From: Fluviicola taffensis DSM 16823
Lineage (GTDB): Bacteria; Bacteroidota; Bacteroidia; Flavobacteriales_D; Crocinitomicaceae
Direction: 5' to 3'
Assembly (NCBI RefSeq): GCF_000194605.1
Contig: NC_015321.1
Location: 1,488,001-1,552,000 of the forward strand
DNA: 64,000 nucleotides
The position numbers and the translations under genes were made by a program. The notes under the pieces were generated by a model, which had not been told where the DNA came from, ran no database searches, and saw only the letters and a list, made by a program, of their open reading frames with translations. Of the stretch, positions 37,999-46,555 are shown one piece after another (position 1 is the first letter of the stretch; each line of letters starts with the position of its first letter).

Positions 37999-38062
37999 CT
38001 CGAAATGTATTACTTTTGTTGAGAAACACACTTGAAACACATTAATTTACCAACAAAAGGAT

Positions 38063-38515
38063 ATGGCAACTGTTTTTGAAACACGCTTGATTGGAAATAT
38101 TGGAAAAGATGCCGTCGTGAAACAAATGGAGCGCGGTGTTATTGCAGTAAATTTTCCAGTTGCGCACAATAAAAACTGGCGTGATAAGCGTACAGGAGAA
38201 GCAAGAACCAAGACAACTTGGGTAAATTGTACCATTTGGAAGAAGGAAGGTGCGAATATGCGCATTCTAGACTTTTTGAAAAAAGGTGCATTGGTGGAAC
38301 TCGTAGGAACCCCTTTCGCGAAATCTTTTTCCCAAGAAGATGGTTCTTCCAGATCTGAAATCCGTTTGAATGTTTCAAGAACGAATATTTTGAGACCAGC
38401 AAAATGCGAGGAAGATCTTCCGTTTGATATGGTAGATGATAACGAATCACCTTGCGAAGATGAAGGTTGTGACGCAAGTTTGGATGATTTCACATTGACT
38501 GAAGACGATTTTTAG
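38063..38515 (+). CDS. ssb: Single-stranded DNA-binding protein
   Basis: A 150-residue protein with an N-terminal OB fold: ATVFETRLIGNIGKDAVVKQ, VNFPVAHN, TTWVNCTIWKKEGANMRILDFLKKGALVELVGTP, as in SSB. The C-terminal tail is acidic and ends LTEDDF, close to the DDxPF tip that recruits repair and replication proteins. It protects ssDNA during replication and recombination. The tail is also rich in Cys (CEDEGCDAS), which is unusual. A second ssb gene is common in this group, so this may not be the only copy. Confidence 0.9.
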   Translation: MATVFETRLIGNIGKDAVVKQMERGVIAVNFPVAHNKNWRDKRTGEARTKTTWVNCTIWKKEGANMRILDFLKKGALVELVGTPFAKSFSQEDGSSRSEIRLNVSRTNILRPAKCEEDLPFDMVDDNESPCEDEGCDASLDDFTLTEDDF

Positions 38516-38576
38516 TCCTGAAACTCAGTCTACTACTCGATTGCATTAAAAATATTTTCATTTTTTTTCGCAGAAT

Positions 38577-38608
38577 TTGTGTTAAAAACAAATCTTTAGC
38601 TATATTTG
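38577..38608 (+). promoter_or_regulatory. Putative tRNA-Asn promoter
   Basis: A TTTG at 38576-38579 and TATATTTG at 38601-38608 match the Bacteroidetes -33 and -7 elements, with a spacer of 21 bp. Transcription would start close to the tRNA 5' end at 38625. Confidence 0.55.
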
Positions 38609-38624
38609 CACCGCGAAACCAGAT

Positions 38625-38698
38625 TCCTTCTTAGCTCAGCTGGTTAGAGCATCTGACTGTTAATCAGAGGGTCGCTGGTTCGAGTCCAGCAGAGGGAG
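38625..38698 (+). tRNA. tRNA-Asn (GTT)
   Basis: A full cloverleaf: acceptor TCCTTCT pairing with AGAGGGA (one G-T pair), D arm with AGCTCAG, anticodon stem TCTGA/TCAGA around loop CTGTTAA (anticodon GTT), and T arm CTGGTTCGAGTCCAG. The discriminator is G and the full CCA is not encoded. A terminator follows at 38707. Confidence 0.97.
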
Positions 38699-38706
38699 CA
38701 AAAATG

Positions 38707-38742
38707 AAAAAGAGTGTGAGTAATCACACTCTTTTTTTTTGT
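38707..38742 (+). terminator. Terminator after tRNA-Asn
   Basis: A perfect 13-bp stem AAAAAGAGTGTGA gtaa TCACACTCTTTTT with a run of nine T ends the tRNA transcript. Confidence 0.9.
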
Positions 38743-38839
38743 GAGAAAAACAAATCAGCACATCTTTCTGTGGACATTCAAAGAAATCACATGAAAAACG
38801 GATCAAGACCAAATTCGGATCAAGACCAAATTCTGGGGA

Positions 38840-39832
38840 CTAAGCATAAATTTGCGTTAATCGGAATAAAAAATATTGGATATCCCTAACACCTCTAAAT
38901 TGAGATCTAAATGCTTTTATTTTGGCATTAAATGCTTCAGCGGAAGCATTTGTACTTCGGTTATCAAAGTAATTGAGGATTGTTTTGTAATGATTTTGGA
39001 TTGTTCTAGATATGGAGTTGAAAGATTTAAAACCAGCTTTAGTTACTTTTTCATGCCATTTGGCCAATTTGGTGTAAGCGTAAATTTTGTCTTTGGTTTG
39101 TTCAAAAATCCCTTTCAGTTGTTGTGCTAGTTGATAAGCTATTTGGATATCTGGATAAAGATAAAATAGGATTTCCGCTCGTTGTTTTTGATTGAAGGTC
39201 CATTTAGAAGGTTTTTTATAAAGTACGTATCTGCTTCTTGCTAATAATTGCCTGATGGTATCTCCGTTTTCAAGGATAACAGGATGGTATGCTTTCTTTT
39301 GATTCTTTGCTTTTTCAATGGCTTCATTTTCTGCATCGAGCGCTTCCCATCGATGCTTTACGCGAAGCTCCTGAACGGCTTCCAAAGCTAGTTTTTCGAC
39401 ATGGAAACGATCTGTAACAAGCACAGCATCTGGAAAGTTTCTTTTTGCAATCAAATTCATGCTTCCAGCCATATCCAGAGTTATTTCTACTACCTTTTTA
39501 CGAAGCTTTAGTGGAATTTTTTGAAGTATTGTTGTAATGTATTCGGAGTTGGTTCCTGTTATAATTGCGACAATGGATCCTTGTTTTCCTTTGGCTGCTT
39601 TGTTGGTGATGATGGTGTAAAGCTCACCCTGAGATAGAGAGGTTTCATCCAGGGATAAATGAGTTCCAATATTATCGGTAAAAAGTAAATACTCTTTGGC
39701 ATGAGCAAGCTGTTCCCAGTTCCTAAAATCACTTAACCAATCCTTATGCTGTCGTTGTAGTTTCTTACCCTTGACACCATAAAATGAACCAATAGTATGA
39801 CAGCTGAACGGTTTAGAAGCGACTGATTTGTT
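38840..39832 (-). CDS. ISL3/ISAon1-like transposase, DDE part (orfB)
   Basis: An open frame of 330 codons holding the catalytic part of the transposase. Visible are LSLDETSLSQGELYTIITNKAAKGKQGSIVAII, the block EITLDMAGSMNLIAKRNFPDAVLVTDRFHVEKLA (catalytic Asp and the DxFHV motif), and the C-terminal NASAEAFNAKIKAFRSQFRGVRD, which holds the final Glu. No ATG exists in the first 115 codons, which are nevertheless well-formed protein. The frame overlaps orfA in the +1 register, so a full transposase is probably made by frameshifting. The element has intact ends and may be active. Confidence 0.85.
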   Translation of the reverse strand, partial: NKSVASKPFSCHTIGSFYGVKGKKLQRQHKDWLSDFRNWEQLAHAKEYLLFTDNIGTHLSLDETSLSQGELYTIITNKAAKGKQGSIVAIITGTNSEYITTILQKIPLKLRKKVVEITLDMAGSMNLIAKRNFPDAVLVTDRFHVEKLALEAVQELRVKHRWEALDAENEAIEKAKNQKKAYHPVILENGDTIRQLLARSRYVLYKKPSKWTFNQKQRAEILFYLYPDIQIAYQLAQQLKGIFEQTKDKIYAYTKLAKWHEKVTKAGFKSFNSISRTIQNHYKTILNYFDNRSTNASAEAFNAKIKAFRSQFRGVRDIQYFLFRLTQIYA

Positions 39833-40166
39833 TTAAAAAAGAGGCAAACTCATCGGTCATGCGAGTACCTTTAGCAACGATATTCCAATCTCTTTGAACA
39901 ATCTCCTTGGTGTTCTTATCAGTCCATCTTCTGCGCTTTACATGCAGAAAAACATGTTTACCTCTGAGTGGAAAATCCTGAATCGTAATTTCATCATGGA
40001 ATCCTTTAGAGATTAATTCTTTATGAAGATGCTCTGTTGGTGGTTTATTTAATTCTTCAAAGTAAAGATGCAACGTTTCATTTTGCTTTTCAACTTTCAT
40101 GAAGTCAAAGAAATCAACCAATAACTCTGGAAGTACCAGTTTCAATAGTTCAATTTGTGGATCCAA
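39813..40166 (-). CDS. ISL3/ISAon1-like transposase N-terminal part (orfA)
   Basis: A 117-residue protein that forms the N-terminal, DNA-end-binding part of the transposase (MDPQIELLKLVLPELLVDFFDF ... PLRGKHVFLHVKRRRWTDKNTKEIVQRDWNIVAKGTRMTDEFASFLKQISRF). The stop TAA at 39815 follows TTC; slipping +1 there (TTC TAA to TCT AAA) or on the AAAA run just before would enter the transposase frame. The start lies 63 bp inside the right end of the element. Confidence 0.85.
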   Translation of the reverse strand: MDPQIELLKLVLPELLVDFFDFMKVEKQNETLHLYFEELNKPPTEHLHKELISKGFHDEITIQDFPLRGKHVFLHVKRRRWTDKNTKEIVQRDWNIVAKGTRMTDEFASFLKQISRF

Positions 40167-40222
40167 TCGCTTTTTTTTCCAAAGTTCTAAATTCTATTCA
40201 AATTCCTCCCCAACTTTTGTGA

Positions 40223-40792
40223 TTGATCCTGAAAAACACTTTTTACATCCTTTTCTTCTTCGTTTTACTGCAGTTTCCAGCTTCGCTCTTTGGACAGGTA
40301 AACAGAACGGTTGAGAAATTGAGGTATTATCCAGGAATAAGCATCGAAAAGAATTTTGTGGATCTCAAATCTTTTGAATTAGGAGCCAATGTATTTGCAA
40401 CCCGAGGCCGACTCACAAATAATGTAATCAACTATTATGGGCTAGAAGCTTCCTACAAATGGATTACATTGATGGATCAAAACTGCAACGGCTTTTCTCT
40501 TCGAGCAATTTATCAGAATGTAACTTATCCCATTGGTTTCAATGTACAAAGCTCTGTTTTGATTGCTAAAAAGTCTAATTTCTTTCTCCCTGAAATTGGT
40601 TTGAGCTTATTTGGAGTCCTATCCTTGAATTATGGGTATTATTTCCGAATGGATTCCCCTCAGCGCTATCATTCATCACTTCACAGCCTTAGTTTAAAAC
40701 TGAGTATCAACATCTGTTATGGCGAATACTTGAATATAGTAGGCAAAAGTGAAAAATGGCGGTTCAAAAAAAGAAATTCGACGAACAACTAG
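40223..40792 (+). CDS. Exported hypothetical protein whose start codon was cut by the insertion sequence
   Basis: A 189-residue protein with a signal peptide (FYILFFFVLLQFPASLFGQ) and a body with alternating strands ending NICYGEYLNIV, like a small outer-membrane beta-barrel. Function unknown. The native start was ATGAAAAACACT: the A remains at 38791 and the TGAAAAAC was duplicated by the insertion sequence. What is left here reads CTG AAA AAC ACT, and the only nearby alternative start, TTG at 40223, comes from the end of the element. The gene has also lost its original promoter, so it may be silent or run from the element. Confidence 0.7.
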   Translation: MILKNTFYILFFFVLLQFPASLFGQVNRTVEKLRYYPGISIEKNFVDLKSFELGANVFATRGRLTNNVINYYGLEASYKWITLMDQNCNGFSLRAIYQNVTYPIGFNVQSSVLIAKKSNFFLPEIGLSLFGVLSLNYGYYFRMDSPQRYHSSLHSLSLKLSINICYGEYLNIVGKSEKWRFKKRNSTNN

Positions 40793-40904
40793 CCCTCGTT
40801 TGCAGAAATCCATAAAAAACTTACATCTTTTACAGGTCTGTGCTTAAATCTTTGGAAGTTAAAACCAAAAGACCTACATTCTATTCGATTAGAAAGAGTG
40901 TATT

Positions 40905-41831
40905 ATGCCAAGAACAAAAAAGAAAACATTTTTCAGAAGTCTTTGGACAATTACAAAAAACACGGCCAAGGATTGGATAGCAGCTGATCCATTCAGGCAA
41001 AGTGCAGTGGTGGGATATTATGCTGTTTTTTCGATTCCTGCACTTTTAGTGATCATCATTGCTGTAGCTGGATTGGTATTTGGTGAAGAGGCGGTTCAAG
41101 GACAAATTTCTGGTCAAATCAAATCAGCATTGGGTACAGAGACCGCTGAGTCCATCGAGAGTATTATTGCAAAAGTTTCTGAAGAGAAAACATCCATTAT
41201 TGCCGCTATTATTGGTTTTGTAACCTTGATTGTAGGTTCAACGGGAGTATTTACGGAATTACAGACTTCTTTGAATCAAATATGGGAAGTGCAGGTAGTT
41301 GCCAAGAAAAAATGGTTGAAAACCATTAAAACACGCTTGTTTTCTCTTGGGCTAGTTTTGTCACTGGGGTTTTTGATGCTCATTTCCTTATTGCTTACTA
41401 CAGGGTTAGAAGCATTTAGCGAGATGATTAAAACGCATCTTCCTGACTTTATGCCATTTGTACTTAAGACTGCAAATTTCATACTCTCTTTTGCTGTGAT
41501 TACTGTACTTTTCGCACTAATTTTTAAAATATTGCCCGATGCTAAAATCCAATTTCGGGATGTTTGGATTGGTGCAATGGTCACAACCCTTCTTTTTATA
41601 CTGGGCAAATTTGGCCTGGGAATTTATTTTGCAAAAGCAAATCCAGCATCGGCTTACGGAGCAGCAGGATCGGTGGTGTTAATTATGCTTTGGGTATCTT
41701 ATTCGTGTATGATTTTGTTTTTTGGAGCAGAATTTACCAAACAATATGCAACCTTTCACGGTCATGAAATACAACCTACAAGTGATTCAAAAAAGATTGT
41801 GAAGGCAAATCGATTGCCTTTACCAACTTAA
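40905..41831 (+). CDS. YihY/virulence factor BrkB family membrane protein
   Basis: A 308-residue inner-membrane protein with about six helices. Family signatures are AVVGYYAVFSIPALLVIIIAVAGLVFGEEAV, the STGVFTELQTSLNQIWEV segment, FKILPDAKIQFRDVWIGAMVTTLLF and the C-terminal AYGAAGSVVLIMLWVSYSCMILFFGAEFT. The family was once proposed to be ribonuclease BN, but that has been dropped; its function is not settled, possibly transport or envelope stability. It is followed 15 bp later by a small exported protein gene. Confidence 0.92.
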   Translation: MPRTKKKTFFRSLWTITKNTAKDWIAADPFRQSAVVGYYAVFSIPALLVIIIAVAGLVFGEEAVQGQISGQIKSALGTETAESIESIIAKVSEEKTSIIAAIIGFVTLIVGSTGVFTELQTSLNQIWEVQVVAKKKWLKTIKTRLFSLGLVLSLGFLMLISLLLTTGLEAFSEMIKTHLPDFMPFVLKTANFILSFAVITVLFALIFKILPDAKIQFRDVWIGAMVTTLLFILGKFGLGIYFAKANPASAYGAAGSVVLIMLWVSYSCMILFFGAEFTKQYATFHGHEIQPTSDSKKIVKANRLPLPT

Positions 41832-41846
41832 ACTAATACATTTTAT

Positions 41847-42455
41847 ATGATTATTGTTAAAGCGGCTACTTTTATAATAGTGTGTCTAACGGCAACTTAC
41901 TCCTGGTCTCAAACAGAACTAGGATACTCGGGAGATTTTAAGGTCTTGGATAAAAATACGACCTATCATTTTACACTCGTCAACGGAAGTTTACTTCATC
42001 CTGTTTATACTATGATTGAAGATACCAAGTATATAAATACAATGTATCTATCTGATTCTATGCTTCTTTCAGGGGTTGATTCTATGATGATTGTGCATAA
42101 AAAAGATAGTTTATTGAAGCACTTCATTGGCAACTTCGAAGGAACGTATGTGAGATATAATAAGAAGGGTAAAATGACTGTGGCAATGCACTTAACGAAG
42201 CCGCTTAATTCGGATGTTACTTTTTATAACCGACGGGAAGATCTCCGAATGAATTTTTATCCCAATGGAAAGCCATACGCCCAGTTCTATTTGAAAAATG
42301 GATCTCCTTCACGCAACGTCATTTATTTCACTAGAGACGGAGAAATAGATCAGAAAGTAGATCTTTCACAATACCGTAAAGGCGAAGAAGTATTGATTCA
42401 AAATCCGTGGGATTTTCGGATGAAACGAAAGATGCTTAAAATCCTCATTGAATAA
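41847..42455 (+). CDS. Exported hypothetical protein with MORN-like tail
   Basis: A 202-residue protein with a signal peptide (ending SWSQ). The middle part contains repeats resembling YwqK/MORN units: GTYVRYNKKGKMTVAMHL, MNFYPNGKPYAQFYLKNGSPSRNVIYFTRDGEID. No family assigned with confidence. It lies 15 bp after the YihY gene and is probably cotranscribed with it. Envelope location inferred; function unknown. Confidence 0.65.
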   Translation: MIIVKAATFIIVCLTATYSWSQTELGYSGDFKVLDKNTTYHFTLVNGSLLHPVYTMIEDTKYINTMYLSDSMLLSGVDSMMIVHKKDSLLKHFIGNFEGTYVRYNKKGKMTVAMHLTKPLNSDVTFYNRREDLRMNFYPNGKPYAQFYLKNGSPSRNVIYFTRDGEIDQKVDLSQYRKGEEVLIQNPWDFRMKRKMLKILIE

Positions 42456-42473
42456 TTATTAAATAAAACTTAT

Positions 42474-44012
42474 TCAATGAAGCCAAGCTGCGCGCAATTT
42501 TTGTTGCTCAGTTGTAGGGTTTTCCACTTCCGTTATTTTGCCATTTTGGATTTTTAATCCTGCCTTGAGCAATAATTCTTCCAAAGGAAGTTCTTTCGTT
42601 CCTTTTATGTAATCAGCTATGAATGTTTCGAGTTCTGGAGAATCGCTTAGATTCACTATTTCCTTAAACAGTTGATTGTCTTCAAAGGGCTTTCCTCTGT
42701 AATGTTTGATTAAGTCCAATACCAAATCTTTTGTGCCATATTCCCCCCCCGATAATTCGCGCAATTGGATATCCAAACACAAATTGATTAAAGCTCCTCT
42801 CAGATAGACGTTGTAATAATCCTCTTGGTGTTCCATCGGATGTAGACTCAAATCACTTATTGCAAGATTCGGATCGAATTGCTTCATGGCTGCCATTTTT
42901 TCTTCTACAATCTTGAAAAACTCTTTTTCGGTTCGTAATCCAGTTTTTACAGGCATGTGCATGGTGAAATATTCCGTCATTCCTTCGTATAACCACAAAT
43001 GTTTCGAAAATTTCGGGTCGTTGTAATCGTAGTTTTCAATTTCATAAGAATGTAAGCCAAGCGGCATTAAAGTATGGAAAAACTCATGACTCGCTATCCC
43101 GTAAATATTCTGCCGGATTGTTTCAATATCCAAAGGCATGTACAACAAAATCAATGTTGAATTGGAGTGTTCCAAACCGTCTCCAATCAAATGAGTGCGA
43201 TTAGATGCCAAACTGTGATAAATAAGAAAGGTATAGTGATCTACGGGCAATTTATTGTTCAAGTATTTTGCCTGATTGATTAAAAGCGGTCGAATATACT
43301 CCGCAATGTCTTTGGAAATGGGTTTCCCCGATGTGGAATGACAAGCTACTTCCACCGAAATTCCTGGTAAGTGAATCATCGTAGTATCTGGCAAAGCATA
43401 TAGAATTGGATTATCAACTAGTTGGTGGTAGTTATCAGCGTCAAAAAAATCTTGATTTGGTTTCACGGTTTTCCTCAAACTGGTTGCGGGATACAAATTG
43501 ATTCCTTTTTGAATCGTTAACTCAATTGGATGATTAACATGTCCTCGAAAATAACCGAAAAGACTATTGGGAGTGATTACAAATGAACTATCGCTGAATG
43601 AACTTGCTGCAGATCGGTAAAAGCCATTCTTCATGTTCTCATCGAAAGCTTCCCAAGCATCATCTACCAAATAGGAAACACGGGATATTCGTTTGGCGTC
43701 ATAAATCTTCCACGAATTCAAGTCTGTTTTTTCGGTTTTTAATTTGTTGCCTTTTTTGTCAAAGACTTCGAAAGCTGAAATGTATTGCCCGAAATTCATG
43801 GCGCCATAAATTCCTGGAATAATCTTCGGAAAACAATACGTAAGTGTATCTTCTGAAAAGCCCGTGATTTTTAAACGAACAGCCAATTTATCATCTGAAA
43901 GCTTTTTAAGACTGGTTTCGTAACTGTATTTGATTGGTTTTGTCTGACCATAAGTGGATTGTGTTATTCCGAAAAAAGCAAGAATCGAAATAAGAAGAGT
44001 AGTTATTTTCAT
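42474..44012 (-). CDS. M61 family peptidase (glycyl aminopeptidase-like)
   Basis: A 512-residue exported metallopeptidase with a signal peptide ending STYGQ. The N-terminal beta domain (about 30-200) is followed by the catalytic domain with HEFFH (about 307, zinc ligands and base) and the downstream Glu in LYEGMTEYF (about 345). M61 enzymes resemble thermolysin and act as aminopeptidases with a preference for Gly or Ala. No PDZ domain is obvious at the C-terminus, which is shorter than in many members. The native substrate is unknown. Confidence 0.87.
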   Translation of the reverse strand: MKITTLLISILAFFGITQSTYGQTKPIKYSYETSLKKLSDDKLAVRLKITGFSEDTLTYCFPKIIPGIYGAMNFGQYISAFEVFDKKGNKLKTEKTDLNSWKIYDAKRISRVSYLVDDAWEAFDENMKNGFYRSAASSFSDSSFVITPNSLFGYFRGHVNHPIELTIQKGINLYPATSLRKTVKPNQDFFDADNYHQLVDNPILYALPDTTMIHLPGISVEVACHSTSGKPISKDIAEYIRPLLINQAKYLNNKLPVDHYTFLIYHSLASNRTHLIGDGLEHSNSTLILLYMPLDIETIRQNIYGIASHEFFHTLMPLGLHSYEIENYDYNDPKFSKHLWLYEGMTEYFTMHMPVKTGLRTEKEFFKIVEEKMAAMKQFDPNLAISDLSLHPMEHQEDYYNVYLRGALINLCLDIQLRELSGGEYGTKDLVLDLIKHYRGKPFEDNQLFKEIVNLSDSPELETFIADYIKGTKELPLEELLLKAGLKIQNGKITEVENPTTEQQKLRAAWLH

Positions 44013-44144
44013 GTGTTTTGAAATTGTACTTCTAAGACGTTTATGGGGATTAGAAGTTACAGTTTATTTCTATATAGATTCCACTAATTGGTATACCTAT
44101 CTTCTTCGATTATATCAAAGGCTATATTACAAACTAATGTTAGT

Positions 44145-44708
44145 TCAGTAGTCAAATAATCTAATTCCATTCAAAACATAATTTGATTGCTCTTCTTCAA
44201 TATAATCTTTATAAGTTTTAAATTTTCCTTTTTCATTAAGTTCTATTTGGCTGTATTCATTCACAAAATCAAACGTCACATTACTTTTTAAACATTTGAT
44301 TACATTTTCGTTACTGCCACTATATGAAGGAACTATCTCAAAAGAGATTTTTTCTAGGTTTAACAGTTCTACAACTTCTCCGAAGGTTTTATTCTTGTTA
44401 TCCTGCAAGAACCACTTGTCGATAGTCCATAATTCATTTTTAAAATTTATCATTTCTTTATGATTACTACAATCTGCTTGCAAATGGTCGTTTTGAATAC
44501 CATTTATCTTTAAGTTGTTCTGCCAATAGAAAAACTCATACCTTGCAAACATCATTCCTCCTGAGCCAGTCCCATAATCGTTATCTGAGTCAGGCTGTCC
44601 TAGAACTTTAATAACTTCATCTTTTGTCATACCTATTTTAACAAGGCCAAAATGTCCTGTTTTTATAAAGTCTTTGAGTGATATGAGTGTTGTTTTATTC
44701 TGTGTCAT
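44145..44708 (-). CDS. Hypothetical protein with SmpA/OmlA-like motif
   Basis: A 187-residue protein without a signal peptide. Residues 22-40 (LVKIGMTKDEVIKVLGQPD) match the short helix-turn pattern found in BamE/SmpA-like small domains and in many immunity-type proteins. The rest is unassigned. No partner gene identifies a role. The two neighbouring genes are unrelated to it. It could be a self-protection protein from a lost toxin system (speculative). Confidence 0.6.
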   Translation of the reverse strand: MTQNKTTLISLKDFIKTGHFGLVKIGMTKDEVIKVLGQPDSDNDYGTGSGGMMFARYEFFYWQNNLKINGIQNDHLQADCSNHKEMINFKNELWTIDKWFLQDNKNKTFGEVVELLNLEKISFEIVPSYSGSNENVIKCLKSNVTFDFVNEYSQIELNEKGKFKTYKDYIEEEQSNYVLNGIRLFDY

Positions 44709-44999
44709 TCATGGTGTATTTCATCAGATTTTTAGACATTATGTAGTGACTATTGGGGTTTTGCATTCGTTTGTCTTATTTAAACAAAATCAAACCATTC
44801 TCCTTCTCAAATTTAAACCAATTTTCTAAAGATCATCAGAGACTCTTTTTAAAGATATCAGTACTTTAAATAATACCTTATGTTTCCATGTTTCTTTAAT
44901 TCATGAAATTCTGCCTTTGATTTTTCCATCTTAATTCGTACCTTTTTCCATCAAAAATAACAGATAGCATTTACGATCGATAACGAAACAACCAAGTTT

Positions 45000-46499
45000 A
45001 TGGAAGAAAATAAAAAAAGACTAACGACTGCTTCCGGAAAGCCTTATGTGGAGGACGAGAATTCAATGAGCATTGGAGCTCGCGGACCACTTTTACTGCA
45101 AGATTTTATTCTGCATGAGAAAATGGCGCATTTCAATAGGGAACGAATCCCTGAAAGAGTAGTCCATGCCAAAGGTTCTGGTGCATTTGGAACATTTACG
45201 GTAACACATGATATTTCCAAGTACACAAAAGCCAAAATTTTCAATAAAATTGGGAAGGAAACAAAGATGTTTGCTCGCTTTTCTACCGTAGGTGGAGAAA
45301 AGGGAAGCGCTGACACAGAGCGCGACCCGCGTGGGTTTGCACTGAAGTTCTACACCGAAGACGGAAATTGGGATTTGGTTGGAAATAATACACCCGTTTT
45401 CTTTATCAAAGACCCGAAGAAGTTTTCAGATTTTATTCATACCCAAAAACGCGATCCAAGAACGAATTGTAAAAGTCCGACGATGATGTGGGATTTTTGG
45501 AGTTTAAATCCGGAGAGTTTGCACCAAGTGATGATTTTGATGAGTGATCGTGGAACTCCTCACGGATTCAGACACATGCATGGATTTGGATCACATACAT
45601 TCAGTATGATTAACGCAAAAAATGAACGCGTTTGGGTAAAATTCCATTTCGAAACACAGCAAGGGATCAAAAACTTTACTGGAGATGATGCTGGAGAAAT
45701 GAAAGGGAAAGATCCGGATTTTGCTCAGCGCGATTTGGTGGATGCAATTGATCGAAAGGATTTTCCAAAATGGGACTTGAAAATTCAAGTAATGACGGAT
45801 GAACAGGCAAAACAATTCCCCTTCAATCCGTTTGACCTAACGAAAGTTTGGCCGCATGGAGATTTTCCGTTAATCGATGTTGGAGTGATGGAGCTGAATC
45901 AAATTCCAAAGAACTACTTTGCAGATGTGGAACAAAGTGCGTTTGCACCAGCTCACGTAGTGGACGGAATAGGATATTCCCACGATAAAATGCTTCAAGG
46001 AAGATTGTTATCTTATCCAGATGCACATCGTTACCGTTTGGGTGTAAATTTTGAGCAAATTCCAGTAAATCAATGCCCGTATATGGTCGCTAATTACGAA
46101 CGTGATGGCTTGATGGCTGTAAATGGAAACGGAGAAGATGCTCCAAATTACAATCCTAACAGCTTTGATGATATTGAAATCGATCAGGCATACAAAGAGC
46201 CGCCGATTCAATTGGATAGTACATTAGCTGATTGGTATGACCGCAATGGAGAAAATGACAACGATCATTATACCCAACCTGGTTTATTATTTACCAAAGC
46301 CATGAATGATTACGACCGTCACAACTTGGTTTCAAATATTGTGGATGCAATGAGTGGAATAACTGGTCCAAAGAAAGACCTCATTATCAATCGCCAATTG
46401 TGTCACTTTTTCCGTGCAAACCCAAATTTAGGAACTGCCGTAGCAAAAGGCTTGAATGTCGATTTGGACGAGGTGATGAAGGCAATGAAGCATGAATAA
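45000..46499 (+). CDS. katA: Catalase (small-subunit, heme, monofunctional)
   Basis: A 499-residue heme catalase that turns hydrogen peroxide into water and oxygen. Signatures: the distal His in RVVHAKGSGAFG (near residue 56), RFSTVGGEKGSADTERDPRGFALKFYTEDG, DLVGNNTPVFFIKDP, and the proximal Tyr in LLSYPDAHRYRLG. It corresponds to the clade 3 small-subunit type and lacks the flavodoxin-like C-terminal domain of large catalases. A strong terminator follows. No regulator such as OxyR is adjacent. Confidence 0.96.
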   Translation: MEENKKRLTTASGKPYVEDENSMSIGARGPLLLQDFILHEKMAHFNRERIPERVVHAKGSGAFGTFTVTHDISKYTKAKIFNKIGKETKMFARFSTVGGEKGSADTERDPRGFALKFYTEDGNWDLVGNNTPVFFIKDPKKFSDFIHTQKRDPRTNCKSPTMMWDFWSLNPESLHQVMILMSDRGTPHGFRHMHGFGSHTFSMINAKNERVWVKFHFETQQGIKNFTGDDAGEMKGKDPDFAQRDLVDAIDRKDFPKWDLKIQVMTDEQAKQFPFNPFDLTKVWPHGDFPLIDVGVMELNQIPKNYFADVEQSAFAPAHVVDGIGYSHDKMLQGRLLSYPDAHRYRLGVNFEQIPVNQCPYMVANYERDGLMAVNGNGEDAPNYNPNSFDDIEIDQAYKEPPIQLDSTLADWYDRNGENDNDHYTQPGLLFTKAMNDYDRHNLVSNIVDAMSGITGPKKDLIINRQLCHFFRANPNLGTAVAKGLNVDLDEVMKAMKHE

Positions 46500-46519
46500 T
46501 ATATTAAAAGGTAAATATT

Positions 46520-46555
46520 GTGGGGGACGCGAAGTATCGTGTCCCCCACTTTTTT
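46520..46555 (+). terminator. Terminator after the catalase gene, palindrome family member
   Basis: GTGGGGGACGCGA agta TCGTGTCCCCCAC is a 13-bp stem with one mismatch, followed by TTTTTT. It resembles the palindrome at 31378, which has no T-run. Confidence 0.85.

Larger units (their letters stand above)
38800..40229 (-). mobile_element. Complete ISL3/ISAon1-like insertion sequence
   Basis: A 1430-bp insertion sequence. The left end GGATCAAGACCAAATT and the right end (reverse complement) GGATCAATCACAAAAG are imperfect inverted repeats. Both sides carry the same 8 bp, TGAAAAAC (38792-38799 and 40230-40237), a target duplication of the size made by ISL3-type elements. At the left end the 17-bp CGGATCAAGACCAAATT is present twice in tandem (38799-38815, 38816-38832). 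It encodes orfA and the DDE transposase orfB on the minus strand. A 115-bp-identical remnant of a related copy lies at 53494-53632. The insertion separated the A of an ATG from the rest of the gene at 40230. Confidence 0.93.

Noticed and set aside
46520-46555. Riboswitch after the catalase gene
   Set aside because: It is a simple perfect hairpin with a T-run at a gene end, which fits a terminator.
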